A program made the translations under genes and the position numbers. Shown one piece after another: positions 32,198 to 40,255 of a stretch of 42,572 nucleotides of DNA (the first letter of the stretch is position 1; each line of letters opens with the position of its first letter). The stretch is from positions 1-42,572 of the forward strand of contig CAIYOB010000010.1 of assembly GCA_903927685.1 (NCBI GenBank), in the 5' to 3' direction. Source of the DNA: an uncultured Planctomycetaceae bacterium (GTDB lineage: Bacteria; Planctomycetota; Planctomycetia; Pirellulales; Pirellulaceae). Below the pieces are notes generated by a model. That model was not told the DNA's origin. It saw only the letters and a program-made list of their open reading frames with translations, and did not search any database.

Positions 32198-35182
32198 CTA
32201 CTTGTCGATGTTGGTTGTTCCCGGAGTCGGCGGCAACGGCTGCCACACGCCTTGTCCGTTGGGGAGACGGCCCCACGAGATGTCGTCTCGCTGGACGCCG
32301 AACTCGACCGTATCAAGCACCGCATTGCCGCGGCGATCGGAATCGACCAGCAACAGTCGCTCGCCGCCTTTCGACAGCTTGAAGTTCGCGTGCAGTCCGG
32401 ATGAGGACTTGTCCTCCTCGTCAGCCCAGACGACCAGCTGGCTGCCCGCCGCCAGCTTGGTGCCGGACGGGAACTGCCACTTGCGCGGTACCGCGTCGTC
32501 GTCCGACAGGAACAAACCTGACAGATCCAACTCCTGCTCGCCGACGTTCACCAGCTCGATCCAATCGACGTACTTGCCGGCGGAACTCCGAATCGTGCGC
32601 ACGTTGGACGCCATGATTTCGTTGATCACCAACGTCGGCGGTGCGGAGTTCAGTTCCGCCCTCGCCGTGGCTCCGCCGACACGATAATGCAGGGCTCCCA
32701 ACTCGGTTCGCGCCGGACGGAAGACCGTGGTCCCCACGCTCGCCTCGGCCCGGGCTTCGACGTAATAGAAGATGTCGGTGCCCGCGGTGAGTGCGGGAAT
32801 CTCTCCCGTGTACCGCTGTGTGCCGGGCTGTGTATTGGGCTGGTTGCCCGATGGTGCTGCGTCCACCCTCATCGTCGCCGTCTCGAACGGCGCGCCGCGA
32901 CCGATCGCATAGTAGAGCAACACCGACTCGGCCGGCGTCTGGCCGCCGACTTCCGCCTCGATGCGAGTCGGCTCGTTTGCCCGGGACTCGGCGGGCTCGC
33001 TCACCGACACAATCTCCGGATGGGGCTTGGCGAGCTCCGCGTGTTCCACGAGGAACTTCCGCCGCTCGTCCACGAACCGTTTCAAGCCGGGTGGAATCCC
33101 AAACGGACCGCCACCTGCCGCTTCCGCGAGATCCGCATCGAAGAAGTCGGCGAACGACGACAGGTTGTGCGTGTCCGCCAGAACCTCCTCGCCAATCAAG
33201 GCTCGATACTCCTCGAAAACCGGCCCCAGTTTTCCCCAGTCGAGCCACTGGTCGACAAGGGTCCGCACGTGGGCGAGATAACGGGCTCGCCAGCGGTCGT
33301 TGGCCAGCAGCCGGCGAATCAATGGCCTGACGTCACTCTGCAACATGCTCAACGGCTCCAGGGTCGCGCCGCTGCCAGAGCCACCGAAACCTCCTCCCGG
33401 TCCACCCGGCGGTCCTCCGGGGCCGCCGCCACCGGGACCTCCAGGGCCGCCGGGCTCGCCGAACCCGCCCATGCCGCCGCCAGCCATCATTTGGAACATG
33501 AACATCAAGTCCGCTTGATCGTCGGGCAGAACCGGGCCGCTTCGTGCTTCGCCGAAGCCCCCGCCCGGCGGTCCGAATCCGGCGTCCGGCGGGCCAAAGC
33601 CGCCGCGCGGCGGACCAAAACCACCTCCGGGGCCGCCGCCCGGGGGCCCACCGGGGCCGCCCGGGCCGCCGCCGTGAAACCGAAAGGTCTCGTTGCTGTC
33701 CCGAGGCAGGACGTGAAACCGTTGGTAGCTGGCGTCCTGGTAGATCGAATAGTCACTGCCGCGGCTGAAGTAGCCGTCCTCGTCCATCAGGACGTTGTCA
33801 ACCGCCAGGAACCACAGGGCCCGATCCACATTGAGCACGCGGTCCAGCTCGGCCTCCAGTCGCTCGTCGGGCATTTCCTCTAGCTGCCGACAGAGCGCGA
33901 TCAGATCTTGCCAGGCCCGCGGTTCGTCGTCCGCCTTGATTTCGTACAGGCGTTGGTAATCCTCGGCGTTGTCGCCGTGGTAGACCAGGGCCGCAGCTCC
34001 GCTGAAGTTGGGCGGCACTTTCCAGCGGGCTCCGCCGCTTTCACCAAACCACGTCTGGCAGAAAACCTTGTTGAATTGCTCCTCGTTGGCGTACACTCCC
34101 CAACTCTCGCCGTTGATCACAACCCGCACCAGGTTGGCCTGCGGAGCCGGCAGGTAGTCGCGGGCGATGCAGTCGTACAGCACCGTCCGCAGGAAGGACG
34201 GGTCGGTGTGGGAATTCAGCAGATTCAGTGTCTTGTAACCGAGCAGACGCTGCTTCTTGTCGACCATGTCCAGGCTGACGTTCAAGGATCGCTTCTTGCC
34301 GGCGGGGACGTGAAGGGACGAGTTCCCGCGCAGGCGGACCCCGACATGTTCGTAGGTCTTGCCGTCGACGATCAACGTCGCCGGAACCTCGACATCGGTG
34401 CGGTGAAAGTCATCCAGTTCCTGCTCCCAATCCTCGTTCTCGAAGACCAGGAACAGGGTGCGGAGAACGTGCGGGTCGTACAAGCCTGCCGCGGGGTAAT
34501 GGGCGACCTGATCCGGGGACAGTTGCTGCCCGGCTTCGGCATCGCTCCGCTCGGCCGCGGCCGCTGTGTTCGCGCCCCGCATGCCACCGGGGCCAGGCCC
34601 GAACATTCCCCCGCCTGCCGGACGCGACTGTTTGACCGACGCCCTTGCTTTGGCTCGCTCGTCCCGGTCGAGCATTCCGTCCTTGTTCACATCGAACTGT
34701 TCGAGCAGTTTCACCGAGCCTCCGCCCCCGGGGCCCGGACCGCCAGGTCCTCCTGGTCCGCCGCCCCCGCCAAATCCACCCGGGCCGCCGAATCCACCTG
34801 ACCGCGGGCCACCGGGGCCACCGAACGCTCCCGGTCCCTGTCCGCCGAACGGCCCGAAGCCGCCCTGGCCTCGGCCCCCGCGAGGAAACGCCGGGCCGAT
34901 TTCGGTTTCGCTCAACTCACCGTCGCTGTCGGTGTCCAGGCGAGTCAGCGCCGTGGCGGATGCGGCGACTTCGGCCGCACTCAACTCGCCGTCGCGGTTC
35001 GAGTCCAAGGCATCCAACACGGGCGGCGAAGGCAGCAGAAAACCGGCCGGAGCGCCTCCCGATGGTCCGCCGGCGCCTCCCGGAACGGAAAACGCCTGGG
35101 GCGGCTCCGAATGCGTGCCATTCCACCAGCCCAAGGCCACTACCGCGACTCCCAACACACAGGGAATGATGACGCGACGCAT
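32198..35182 (-). CDS. CotH-kinase-like protein with N-terminal EF-hands, Gly/Pro-rich inserts and C-terminal lamin-tail domain
   Basis: 994 aa. The ATG at 35182 is preceded by AAGGAAGAG. An N-terminal hydrophobic segment (about 3-21) serves as signal or anchor. EF-hand loops are at about 60-71, 83-94 and 164-175, separated by a Gly/Pro/Phe-rich stretch (100-156). The CotH domain (about 235-720) has VGVRLRGNSS (about 280-290), VDNVLMDEDGYFSRGSDYS (about 458-476) with a catalytic Asp candidate, and HVLPRDSNETF (about 488-498) with the metal-binding Asp. A roughly 110-residue GGP/GPP-rich insert follows immediately, then the fold resumes (LSMLQSDVRPLIRRLL). A beta domain (720-840) and a lamin-tail-like domain (about 845-960; LVINEIMASN, DWIELVNVG, LDLSGLFLSDD) end the protein. 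Family knowledge: Bacillus CotH phosphorylates spore-coat proteins. The target here is unknown. Confidence 0.87.
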   Translation of the reverse strand: MRRVIIPCVLGVAVVALGWWNGTHSEPPQAFSVPGGAGGPSGGAPAGFLLPSPPVLDALDSNRDGELSAAEVAASATALTRLDTDSDGELSETEIGPAFPRGGRGQGGFGPFGGQGPGAFGGPGGPRSGGFGGPGGFGGGGGPGGPGGPGPGGGGSVKLLEQFDVNKDGMLDRDERAKARASVKQSRPAGGGMFGPGPGGMRGANTAAAAERSDAEAGQQLSPDQVAHYPAAGLYDPHVLRTLFLVFENEDWEQELDDFHRTDVEVPATLIVDGKTYEHVGVRLRGNSSLHVPAGKKRSLNVSLDMVDKKQRLLGYKTLNLLNSHTDPSFLRTVLYDCIARDYLPAPQANLVRVVINGESWGVYANEEQFNKVFCQTWFGESGGARWKVPPNFSGAAALVYHGDNAEDYQRLYEIKADDEPRAWQDLIALCRQLEEMPDERLEAELDRVLNVDRALWFLAVDNVLMDEDGYFSRGSDYSIYQDASYQRFHVLPRDSNETFRFHGGGPGGPGGPPGGGPGGGFGPPRGGFGPPDAGFGPPGGGFGEARSGPVLPDDQADLMFMFQMMAGGGMGGFGEPGGPGGPGGGGPGGPPGGPGGGFGGSGSGATLEPLSMLQSDVRPLIRRLLANDRWRARYLAHVRTLVDQWLDWGKLGPVFEEYRALIGEEVLADTHNLSSFADFFDADLAEAAGGGPFGIPPGLKRFVDERRKFLVEHAELAKPHPEIVSVSEPAESRANEPTRIEAEVGGQTPAESVLLYYAIGRGAPFETATMRVDAAPSGNQPNTQPGTQRYTGEIPALTAGTDIFYYVEARAEASVGTTVFRPARTELGALHYRVGGATARAELNSAPPTLVINEIMASNVRTIRSSAGKYVDWIELVNVGEQELDLSGLFLSDDDAVPRKWQFPSGTKLAAGSQLVVWADEEDKSSSGLHANFKLSKGGERLLLVDSDRRGNAVLDTVEFGVQRDDISWGRLPNGQGVWQPLPPTPGTTNIDK

Positions 35183-35283
35183 AAGCTCTTCCTTCCGTTC
35201 GACAACCGGTGCCTTATCACTCCACGACGACAGCTAGCCCGTCCCGATCCAACGCCGTGGCTCGAGCGCTCCTTCGCCGTTCC

Positions 35284-36042
35284 CTAGTCCTGAATCAACC
35301 CACACAGCCGACAGCCGTGCACGTACTTCGAACAACGGCCCACTCGAGCGGCGAAGGGATGCAGCAGCGTGCGCAGCTCCTGCTCGTGCCCGGCGGGCAT
35401 TTTGCCTTCGAGCACCACCAGTCCCTCGTGACGGCGGCCGAACGACGTGCAGATCCGTTGCTTGCCCGTCTGGTCGTAGTAAGTGATGCCGTAATCGAGC
35501 GTCACCCGCAGAGGCTGTTCGAAGGCCACAAAATGCTCGCGCTGGTACTCGACCAGCAGCGTCGGTTCCGAGTACTGCCAAAGGATCGGCAAGTACCGTT
35601 CCGGAACCGCCGCAGCGAGCTGGTTCCTGAGTGCCTGGTACGGCATTGCCCCCAGCGGATCACCCGCGCGCAGGAACAGCCGGTGCTTGCCCGTGGTCCG
35701 ATTGTCTCGCCACTTGATCTCCAGGAAGCACTCGTTGCCGGGCAGGGGATGGTCGTACCAGCGCAGACGCAGTTTGCGGCGTTGGCCGAGTCCGCTCAAG
35801 TTGGCGTGGCAGGCGGACAGGCGGTGGTCATCAAAGTACAAGCTGTGGACCACCGACACCTCGCGGTTGTGCACCTGCCGCCGGCCGTTCGCTTCGAGCA
35901 GTCGCCGCAGGGGCTCGAGTTGGGCCGTGGACAGCAGAAACTTCAGTTCCCGGCGGCTGGCCAGGTCCGCTCGGGACGAGCTGACGTCGACCGCTTCGAT
36001 TGCCGCGGGCTGGGCGCGGACGAGCGTCTGATTCACGACCAT
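35284..36042 (-). CDS. VTC-domain polyphosphate polymerase
   Basis: 252 aa from the ATG at 36042. The VTC tunnel fold is recognisable by its charged strands: RRELKF (30-35), YFDDHRLS (69-76), RRKLRLRWYD (88-97), LEIKWRDN (107-114), VEYQREHF (164-171), RVTLDY (179-184), LEGKMP (211-216) and RCSKYVHGC (236-244). The basic and acidic residues expected to bind phosphate and metal (K34, K90, R92, R94, E108, K110, R168, E212, K214, K239) are present. Family knowledge: yeast Vtc4 polymerises polyphosphate from ATP with Mn2+. Bacterial relatives are annotated polyphosphate polymerase, and few have been tested. It starts 10 nt after the DUF4956 gene stop and lies 101 nt before cotH. Cytoplasmic, likely associated with the DUF4956 membrane protein. 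Confidence 0.9.
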   Translation of the reverse strand: MVVNQTLVRAQPAAIEAVDVSSSRADLASRRELKFLLSTAQLEPLRRLLEANGRRQVHNREVSVVHSLYFDDHRLSACHANLSGLGQRRKLRLRWYDHPLPGNECFLEIKWRDNRTTGKHRLFLRAGDPLGAMPYQALRNQLAAAVPERYLPILWQYSEPTLLVEYQREHFVAFEQPLRVTLDYGITYYDQTGKQRICTSFGRRHEGLVVLEGKMPAGHEQELRTLLHPFAARVGRCSKYVHGCRLCGLIQD

Positions 36043-36052
36043 TTCGGCGCAC

Positions 36053-36754
36053 CTACAGGGTTGAGTTCACGTTGACGCACGAGAAGTTGCAGTCCGGCAG
36101 ACGCTGCTTGAGTTCGCCGATCACTTGCGCCGTATGTTGCGGCTCCATTCGCCGCAGGATCACTCGGATCTGCCCCCGGCCTTGTTCCAAGTCCAGTCGC
36201 TGCAGCGTAAACGGCCCCGCCAATTCGCGCACGGCCGAAAAGACGCTGCCTTCGCCCTCGCCGAATCCGTCCGGCGTTTCGCCCGTGATCGTCAGCAGCA
36301 GACTGTGCCCCGAACTGCGCCGGCTCTGAGCGTGTATGACCCAGGCAAAAAACGTCGTCACCAGGACGATCAGCAACGCAAGCAGCGGCAACTCGGCGCC
36401 CAGCGCCAATCCGACGGCGACACACAAGAACAGGTAGACCAACTCTTCCGGCTCCTTGATCGCCGACCGGAACCGCACGATCGACAGCGCGCCGACCAAA
36501 CCCAGGGACAGGGCCAGCGAGGACTTCACGACCGCAATCACGCCGGCCGTGATCAGCGTCAGCAGGGGGAACACCCGGGTAATCGATTCGGAATCCGAGG
36601 CCGAGACACTGCCGCGCCGGTACAGCAAACGCAGATACAGGCCGAAGCCCCCCGCCATTAGCAGGTAGACTCCCATCGTGAGAGCCGAAAGACTCTGTTG
36701 AGCGGACATCGCCGTTTGCAGTCGCTCCCACGCCCGAGGCAGTTCATCGTGCAT
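36053..36754 (-). CDS. DUF4956 membrane protein
   Basis: 233 aa. Four to five membrane helices are visible (about 24-45, 62-78, 80-95, 104-120, 122-141). The diagnostic segment LSLGLVGALSIVRFRSAIKE lies between about 82 and 101, followed by PEELVYLF. A soluble C-terminal alpha/beta domain (about 145-233) follows, with repeated Leu/Arg strands (IRVILRRMEPQHTAQVIGEL) resembling the ferredoxin-like C-terminus of transport-associated proteins such as MgtC. Family knowledge: DUF4956 genes commonly sit beside VTC-type polymerase genes, and some also beside CotH genes. The function is unknown, and a phosphate or polyphosphate-related membrane role is inferred. It is the first gene of the operon. No strong ribosome site is visible before the ATG at 36754. 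Confidence 0.85.
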   Translation of the reverse strand: MHDELPRAWERLQTAMSAQQSLSALTMGVYLLMAGGFGLYLRLLYRRGSVSASDSESITRVFPLLTLITAGVIAVVKSSLALSLGLVGALSIVRFRSAIKEPEELVYLFLCVAVGLALGAELPLLALLIVLVTTFFAWVIHAQSRRSSGHSLLLTITGETPDGFGEGEGSVFSAVRELAGPFTLQRLDLEQGRGQIRVILRRMEPQHTAQVIGELKQRLPDCNFSCVNVNSTL

Positions 36755-37250
36755 GATCTCAATCCGTTTACGGGTTTACCGACATTGAACAGATAAACGC
36801 CTGCGGACGGAGATTATTGCGGTGGACGACGAGAGACTCCGCGGTAGCGGACGCGTGGAAAGGCTCGCTTCCAAGGAGCCTTGGGGTGGTGGCACCTTTC
36901 CTGGACGATGCGGTGGACGCAGAGCCCACGATCGGAAGTCGCCGGCGGAGAACGTGGGAGGGCCCGTTCGGAGAGTTGGGGAAAGAGGACGGAGAGGCGG
37001 CTCGTTGTCTGCCGTCTCCGTCATTCGTGGGTCACGGTGACCTGCTTCATCGCTTCCGACTTCCTCGTCAGCAGACCACGATCGCTTTGCTCTCGAAACC
37101 TGACCGAATGACTTGGCGAGGTTGAGGGGGCAGGCACTTCTGGGGGCTCGCTGCACTCGACCCCAGGCACCCAAGGATCTCGCCTTGACGGCTGCAGTGG
37201 CCTTGACGGTGCCGTAGCCTGGGAAGTGCTTTCGTCCTCGGCTGCCGGAC
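36755..37250. other. intergenic region with dispersed repeat and a hairpin
   Basis: 496 nt between the DUF4956 gene and the acyl-CoA dehydrogenase gene, both minus strand. It contains the second copy of the 33-bp repeat (37140-37172) and an 8-bp stem (GACGGAGA 36988-36995 with TCTCCGTC 37015-37022). The open frames have no ribosome sites or family-like sequence. The promoter of the DUF4956 operon must lie here, but I could not pick it out. Confidence 0.5.
37140..37172 (-). repeat. 33-bp dispersed repeat, copy 2 (inverted)
   Basis: On the plus strand it begins CTGGGGGCTCG and ends CCCCAGGCACCC, the exact reverse complement of copy 1 at 27189-27221. It lies 79 nt after the stop of the acyl-CoA dehydrogenase gene in that gene's direction. 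In both copies the repeat is thus shortly downstream of a gene and in that gene's orientation. Confidence 0.8.
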
Positions 37251-39002
37251 TCAGCGCGTCGTGGGCACTGGGCCGGCCAGCTGCAGATACTCCGAAACGG
37301 CCGCGGTGTCGCCGGAGCAGATCTGCTCGCACTTCATGCGCAGCACGGGCATCTCCCGGTCGATGAACCGGCGAGCGACCGACTTCTTGCGGTCGGACTT
37401 TTCGGCTTGTGCCAACAGCAGGTGTCCCATGATCTCGATCAACGCGCAATCCACCAGTCGCTGGCCGGCGACGTCCAGGTACGACGGCGACTGCTTCTTG
37501 ACGAACAGAATCGCCTCGGCGAGGTGCCGCTTGTTGTCAATCAGCTTCTGCTTCAGCTGGTTCAGGACCGGATCGCTGTATTCCTTGGCCTCAAACTCGG
37601 CGATGTAGCTCTCAAACACGCCGGAAGCGACACCACGGCAGGCGGCGACGACTTGCAGCTGGCTGGTGCCTTCGTAGATCGTGGTAATCCGCGAGTCGCG
37701 GAGGTACCGCTCGGCGGGATAATCCCGCATGTATCCGGACCCGCCCAGAACCTGAATGGCGTTGCTGGCGACGCGGACGCACATCTCGCTGGCGTAGTAC
37801 TTGGCCATCGGCGTCATCATGCCGTTGATCCGCTTGAGTTCCCTGACCAACTTCTTGCGGCGTTTTTCGTCCTCCGGTTCCAACTTCCGCGTGCCCAATT
37901 CCAGCACTCGCAGGTTGTTATTCTCGTGGTCGCAGATGCGGCTCGTCTCGTAGGTCAGGGCCCGCGCGGCCTGGATCTCGATGCTCATATCGGTGACCAA
38001 TTCGGCCACGGCGGGCAGTTTTTCGATGGGGCCGCCGAACTGGTGCCGGGTGTGCGCATAGACGCGGGCCAGCCGGTAAGCCGCTTCGGCAATGCCCAAC
38101 GACTGAGCGGCGATCCCGACGCGAGCCCCATTCATCAGGGCCAGGACGTAGGTGATCAAGCCGCGCTGCCGTTCACCGACCAGGCGAGCGGGGCAGTTGG
38201 TGTAGACCAACTCGCACGTCGGCGAGCCGTGGATCCCCAGTTTCTTTTCCAAGTGGCGGACTTTGACGTGTTCCGACCGTTCCGAGATGAACAGGCTGAG
38301 ACCGCGGCCGTCCGCGATATGATGCTCTGTGCGGGCCAAGGTCAGGAGGATCTCGCCGCAGCCGTTGGTGATGAACCGCTTGACGCCGTTCAATCGCCAG
38401 ACGCCGTTTTCGTCCAGGTCGGCCCGGAGCCGCACGGACTGCAGATCGCTGCCGGCGTCGGGTTCGGTCAGCACCATGGCCCCGGTCACTTCGCCGCGGG
38501 CAAAACGGGGCAGCACTTCGTCCTTAATTTCGTCGTTCGCAAACGCGTTGACCGTCTCGGCGATGCCCTGCAAACCGAACAGGTTCATCAGCGAGCCGTC
38601 GGCCCGGCTGATGATCTCGGTCGCGACCGTATAAATCAGGTTCGGGCAGTTGATGCCGCCGTACTTGTACGGGAGGGTAAAGCCCATCAATTCGGCCTGC
38701 GACAGCCGCCTCAGGTTTTCGGCCACCTTGGGGTGATACGTGACGGTGCCGTCGTCGTTCAGCGTGTTGCCTTCGGCGTCCACGTCTTCGGCGTTGGGGG
38801 CGACCGTTTCGGCGGCGACTTCACCGACGATTTCGAGGGCTCGGCGATAGTTGTCCACCGTTTCCTCGATGTCCCGCGGAGCGTAGTCCGGGCGGGGCGC
38901 GGGATCCAGGAAATCATCCTCCTGGATGCGGGCCAATTCCCGCAAGTCGATATGCTCCATCAGGAATTGAATGTCTTCGTTGTCGAGGAAGAAGTTCGCC
39001 AC
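37251..39002 (-). CDS. acyl-CoA dehydrogenase
   Basis: 583 aa from a GTG at 39002, with GGGAGA upstream. It is a large-type FAD acyl-CoA dehydrogenase: an N-terminal helical domain, GAMVLTEPDAGSDLQSVRLRA (about 175-195, FAD/substrate region), RHLEKKLGIHGSPTCEL (about 253-269), RVYAHTRHQFGGPI, VLGGSGYMRDYPAERYLRD, and ITTIYEGTSQLQ with the likely catalytic base Glu444. The N-terminal 100 residues and the C-terminal extension (about 470-583) exceed the usual 380-400 aa, as in the longer bacterial families. It oxidises an acyl-CoA to the trans-2-enoyl-CoA and passes electrons to ETF. Genes for EtfB and EtfA lie directly upstream on the same strand, so the three form a functional set. Chain-length specificity cannot be read. 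Confidence 0.92.
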   Translation of the reverse strand: MANFFLDNEDIQFLMEHIDLRELARIQEDDFLDPAPRPDYAPRDIEETVDNYRRALEIVGEVAAETVAPNAEDVDAEGNTLNDDGTVTYHPKVAENLRRLSQAELMGFTLPYKYGGINCPNLIYTVATEIISRADGSLMNLFGLQGIAETVNAFANDEIKDEVLPRFARGEVTGAMVLTEPDAGSDLQSVRLRADLDENGVWRLNGVKRFITNGCGEILLTLARTEHHIADGRGLSLFISERSEHVKVRHLEKKLGIHGSPTCELVYTNCPARLVGERQRGLITYVLALMNGARVGIAAQSLGIAEAAYRLARVYAHTRHQFGGPIEKLPAVAELVTDMSIEIQAARALTYETSRICDHENNNLRVLELGTRKLEPEDEKRRKKLVRELKRINGMMTPMAKYYASEMCVRVASNAIQVLGGSGYMRDYPAERYLRDSRITTIYEGTSQLQVVAACRGVASGVFESYIAEFEAKEYSDPVLNQLKQKLIDNKRHLAEAILFVKKQSPSYLDVAGQRLVDCALIEIMGHLLLAQAEKSDRKKSVARRFIDREMPVLRMKCEQICSGDTAAVSEYLQLAGPVPTTR

Positions 39003-39093
39003 AATCGATCTCCCAAAATGCCTTGAAGCGGCCGAGCCGCGTTGCTGTAGCGTGGAACGGACCTGGGGTCCACCAACCTGTCCGATAAACTGA

Positions 39094-40152
39094 CTATGCG
39101 CCCGCCGTTTCCCCTTCGGCGGCCTGCGGCCGCTCGCGGAGGCTCTTGGTCATGAGCGGAAGGACCTTGTTCAAATCGCCGACGATGCCGTAGTGAGCCA
39201 CCGAGAAGATCGGGGCGTTGGGATCGGAGTTGATCGCGATGATCTTGGCTGATTCTTCCATCCCCGCCCGGTGCTGGACGGCGCCACTGATCCCGCAGGC
39301 GACGTACAGTGCCGGACGGACGGTGGTCCCGGTCTGCCCCACCTGATGATCCTTGCTGATGAACCCGCCGTCGACGGCCGCACGGCTGGCGCCCACGGCT
39401 CCGCCGATGGCTCCTGCCAATTCGTGGATCAGTTTGAAGTTGTCCTTGCTGCCGACGCCGCCGCCGCCGGCCACGATCACGCGAGCGCCCTTCAGGTTGA
39501 CCTTGCGTTCTTCGACATGGCGTTCGATCAGTTTCAGCGGTACGTCCTTGGCTTCGAGCTTGACCTGCTCGTCGATGATTTCACCGGTCCGTTTCGGGTC
39601 CGGCTCGCTCATCGGCATCACGCCTTCACGGACGGTAGCCATTTGCGGCCACATGTCATAATTCACGATCGTCGCCACGATATTGCCGCCGAACGCGGGG
39701 CGGATCTGGAGGAGCAGGTTGGGGTGCACCTCCTTCGTTTTGGCATCGGTCACATCCTTGATCTGCAGGTCGGTGCAATCCGCGGTCATGCCCGCTCGCA
39801 CAGTAGAGGCCACACGCGGGGCCAAGTCGCGGCCCAGGTGCGTCGCGCCAAACAGCACGATCTGCGGCTCGTACTTCTTGGCCAATTCGGCCAGCACCTT
39901 GCAGTACGAATTCGTTTGATAGTGGCGGAGTTTCTCGTCATTGACCGAATAGACCTTGTCGACGCCGTGGGCGATCAGGCGGCGGGACAAGGGACGGACA
40001 TCGTAGCCCGGCAACACTGCGGCAACCGGAACGCCCAATTGGTCGCCCAATTTGCGGGCCTTGCCGCACAGTTCCAGCGAGACCTCGTTCAGCTTCCCGT
40101 CTTCCTGTTCGGCAAACACCCACACTTCGCCCTGGCGATTGACTCTGATCAT
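39094..40152 (-). CDS. etfA: electron transfer flavoprotein alpha subunit
   Basis: 352 aa. The ATG at 40152 (MIRVNRQGEVWVFAEQ) is preferred. The frame is open 11 codons further upstream but has no better site. The N-terminal domain follows the ETF alpha pattern (VWVFAEQ...LELCGKARKL, VLFGATHLGRDLAPRVAS, AGMTADCTDLQI, RPAFGGNIVATI). The C-terminal FAD domain shows VIVAGGGGVGSKDNFKLIHE, GASRAAVDGGFI, QVGQTGTTV, YVACGISGAVQHRAGM and INSDPNAPIFSVAHYGIVGD. It is slightly longer than the typical 310-330 aa. With EtfB it accepts electrons from acyl-CoA dehydrogenases and delivers them to ETF:quinone oxidoreductase. It lies 103 nt after etfB and 91 nt before the dehydrogenase gene. Confidence 0.94.
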   Translation of the reverse strand: MIRVNRQGEVWVFAEQEDGKLNEVSLELCGKARKLGDQLGVPVAAVLPGYDVRPLSRRLIAHGVDKVYSVNDEKLRHYQTNSYCKVLAELAKKYEPQIVLFGATHLGRDLAPRVASTVRAGMTADCTDLQIKDVTDAKTKEVHPNLLLQIRPAFGGNIVATIVNYDMWPQMATVREGVMPMSEPDPKRTGEIIDEQVKLEAKDVPLKLIERHVEERKVNLKGARVIVAGGGGVGSKDNFKLIHELAGAIGGAVGASRAAVDGGFISKDHQVGQTGTTVRPALYVACGISGAVQHRAGMEESAKIIAINSDPNAPIFSVAHYGIVGDLNKVLPLMTKSLRERPQAAEGETAGA

Positions 40153-40255
40153 CGTATCCGCTTTCACTTTCCCTGGGGCGCCCACGCGCCGCTTGCTGCT
40201 GTGTCACCAGCCCGGCCCATGTCGAGCAACCGGGACCCATCTACTTACGCGAAGG

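Noticed and set aside
33345..33690. Repetitive GC tract considered as a CRISPR or tandem-repeat array
   Set aside because: Repeat units are irregular and lie in frame inside the CotH-like coding sequence as GGP/GPP codons; there are no constant repeats with unique spacers.
37407..39026. Long plus-strand open frame opposite the acyl-CoA dehydrogenase gene
   Set aside because: The minus strand encodes a full, motif-rich dehydrogenase; the antisense frame has no domain or start signal.
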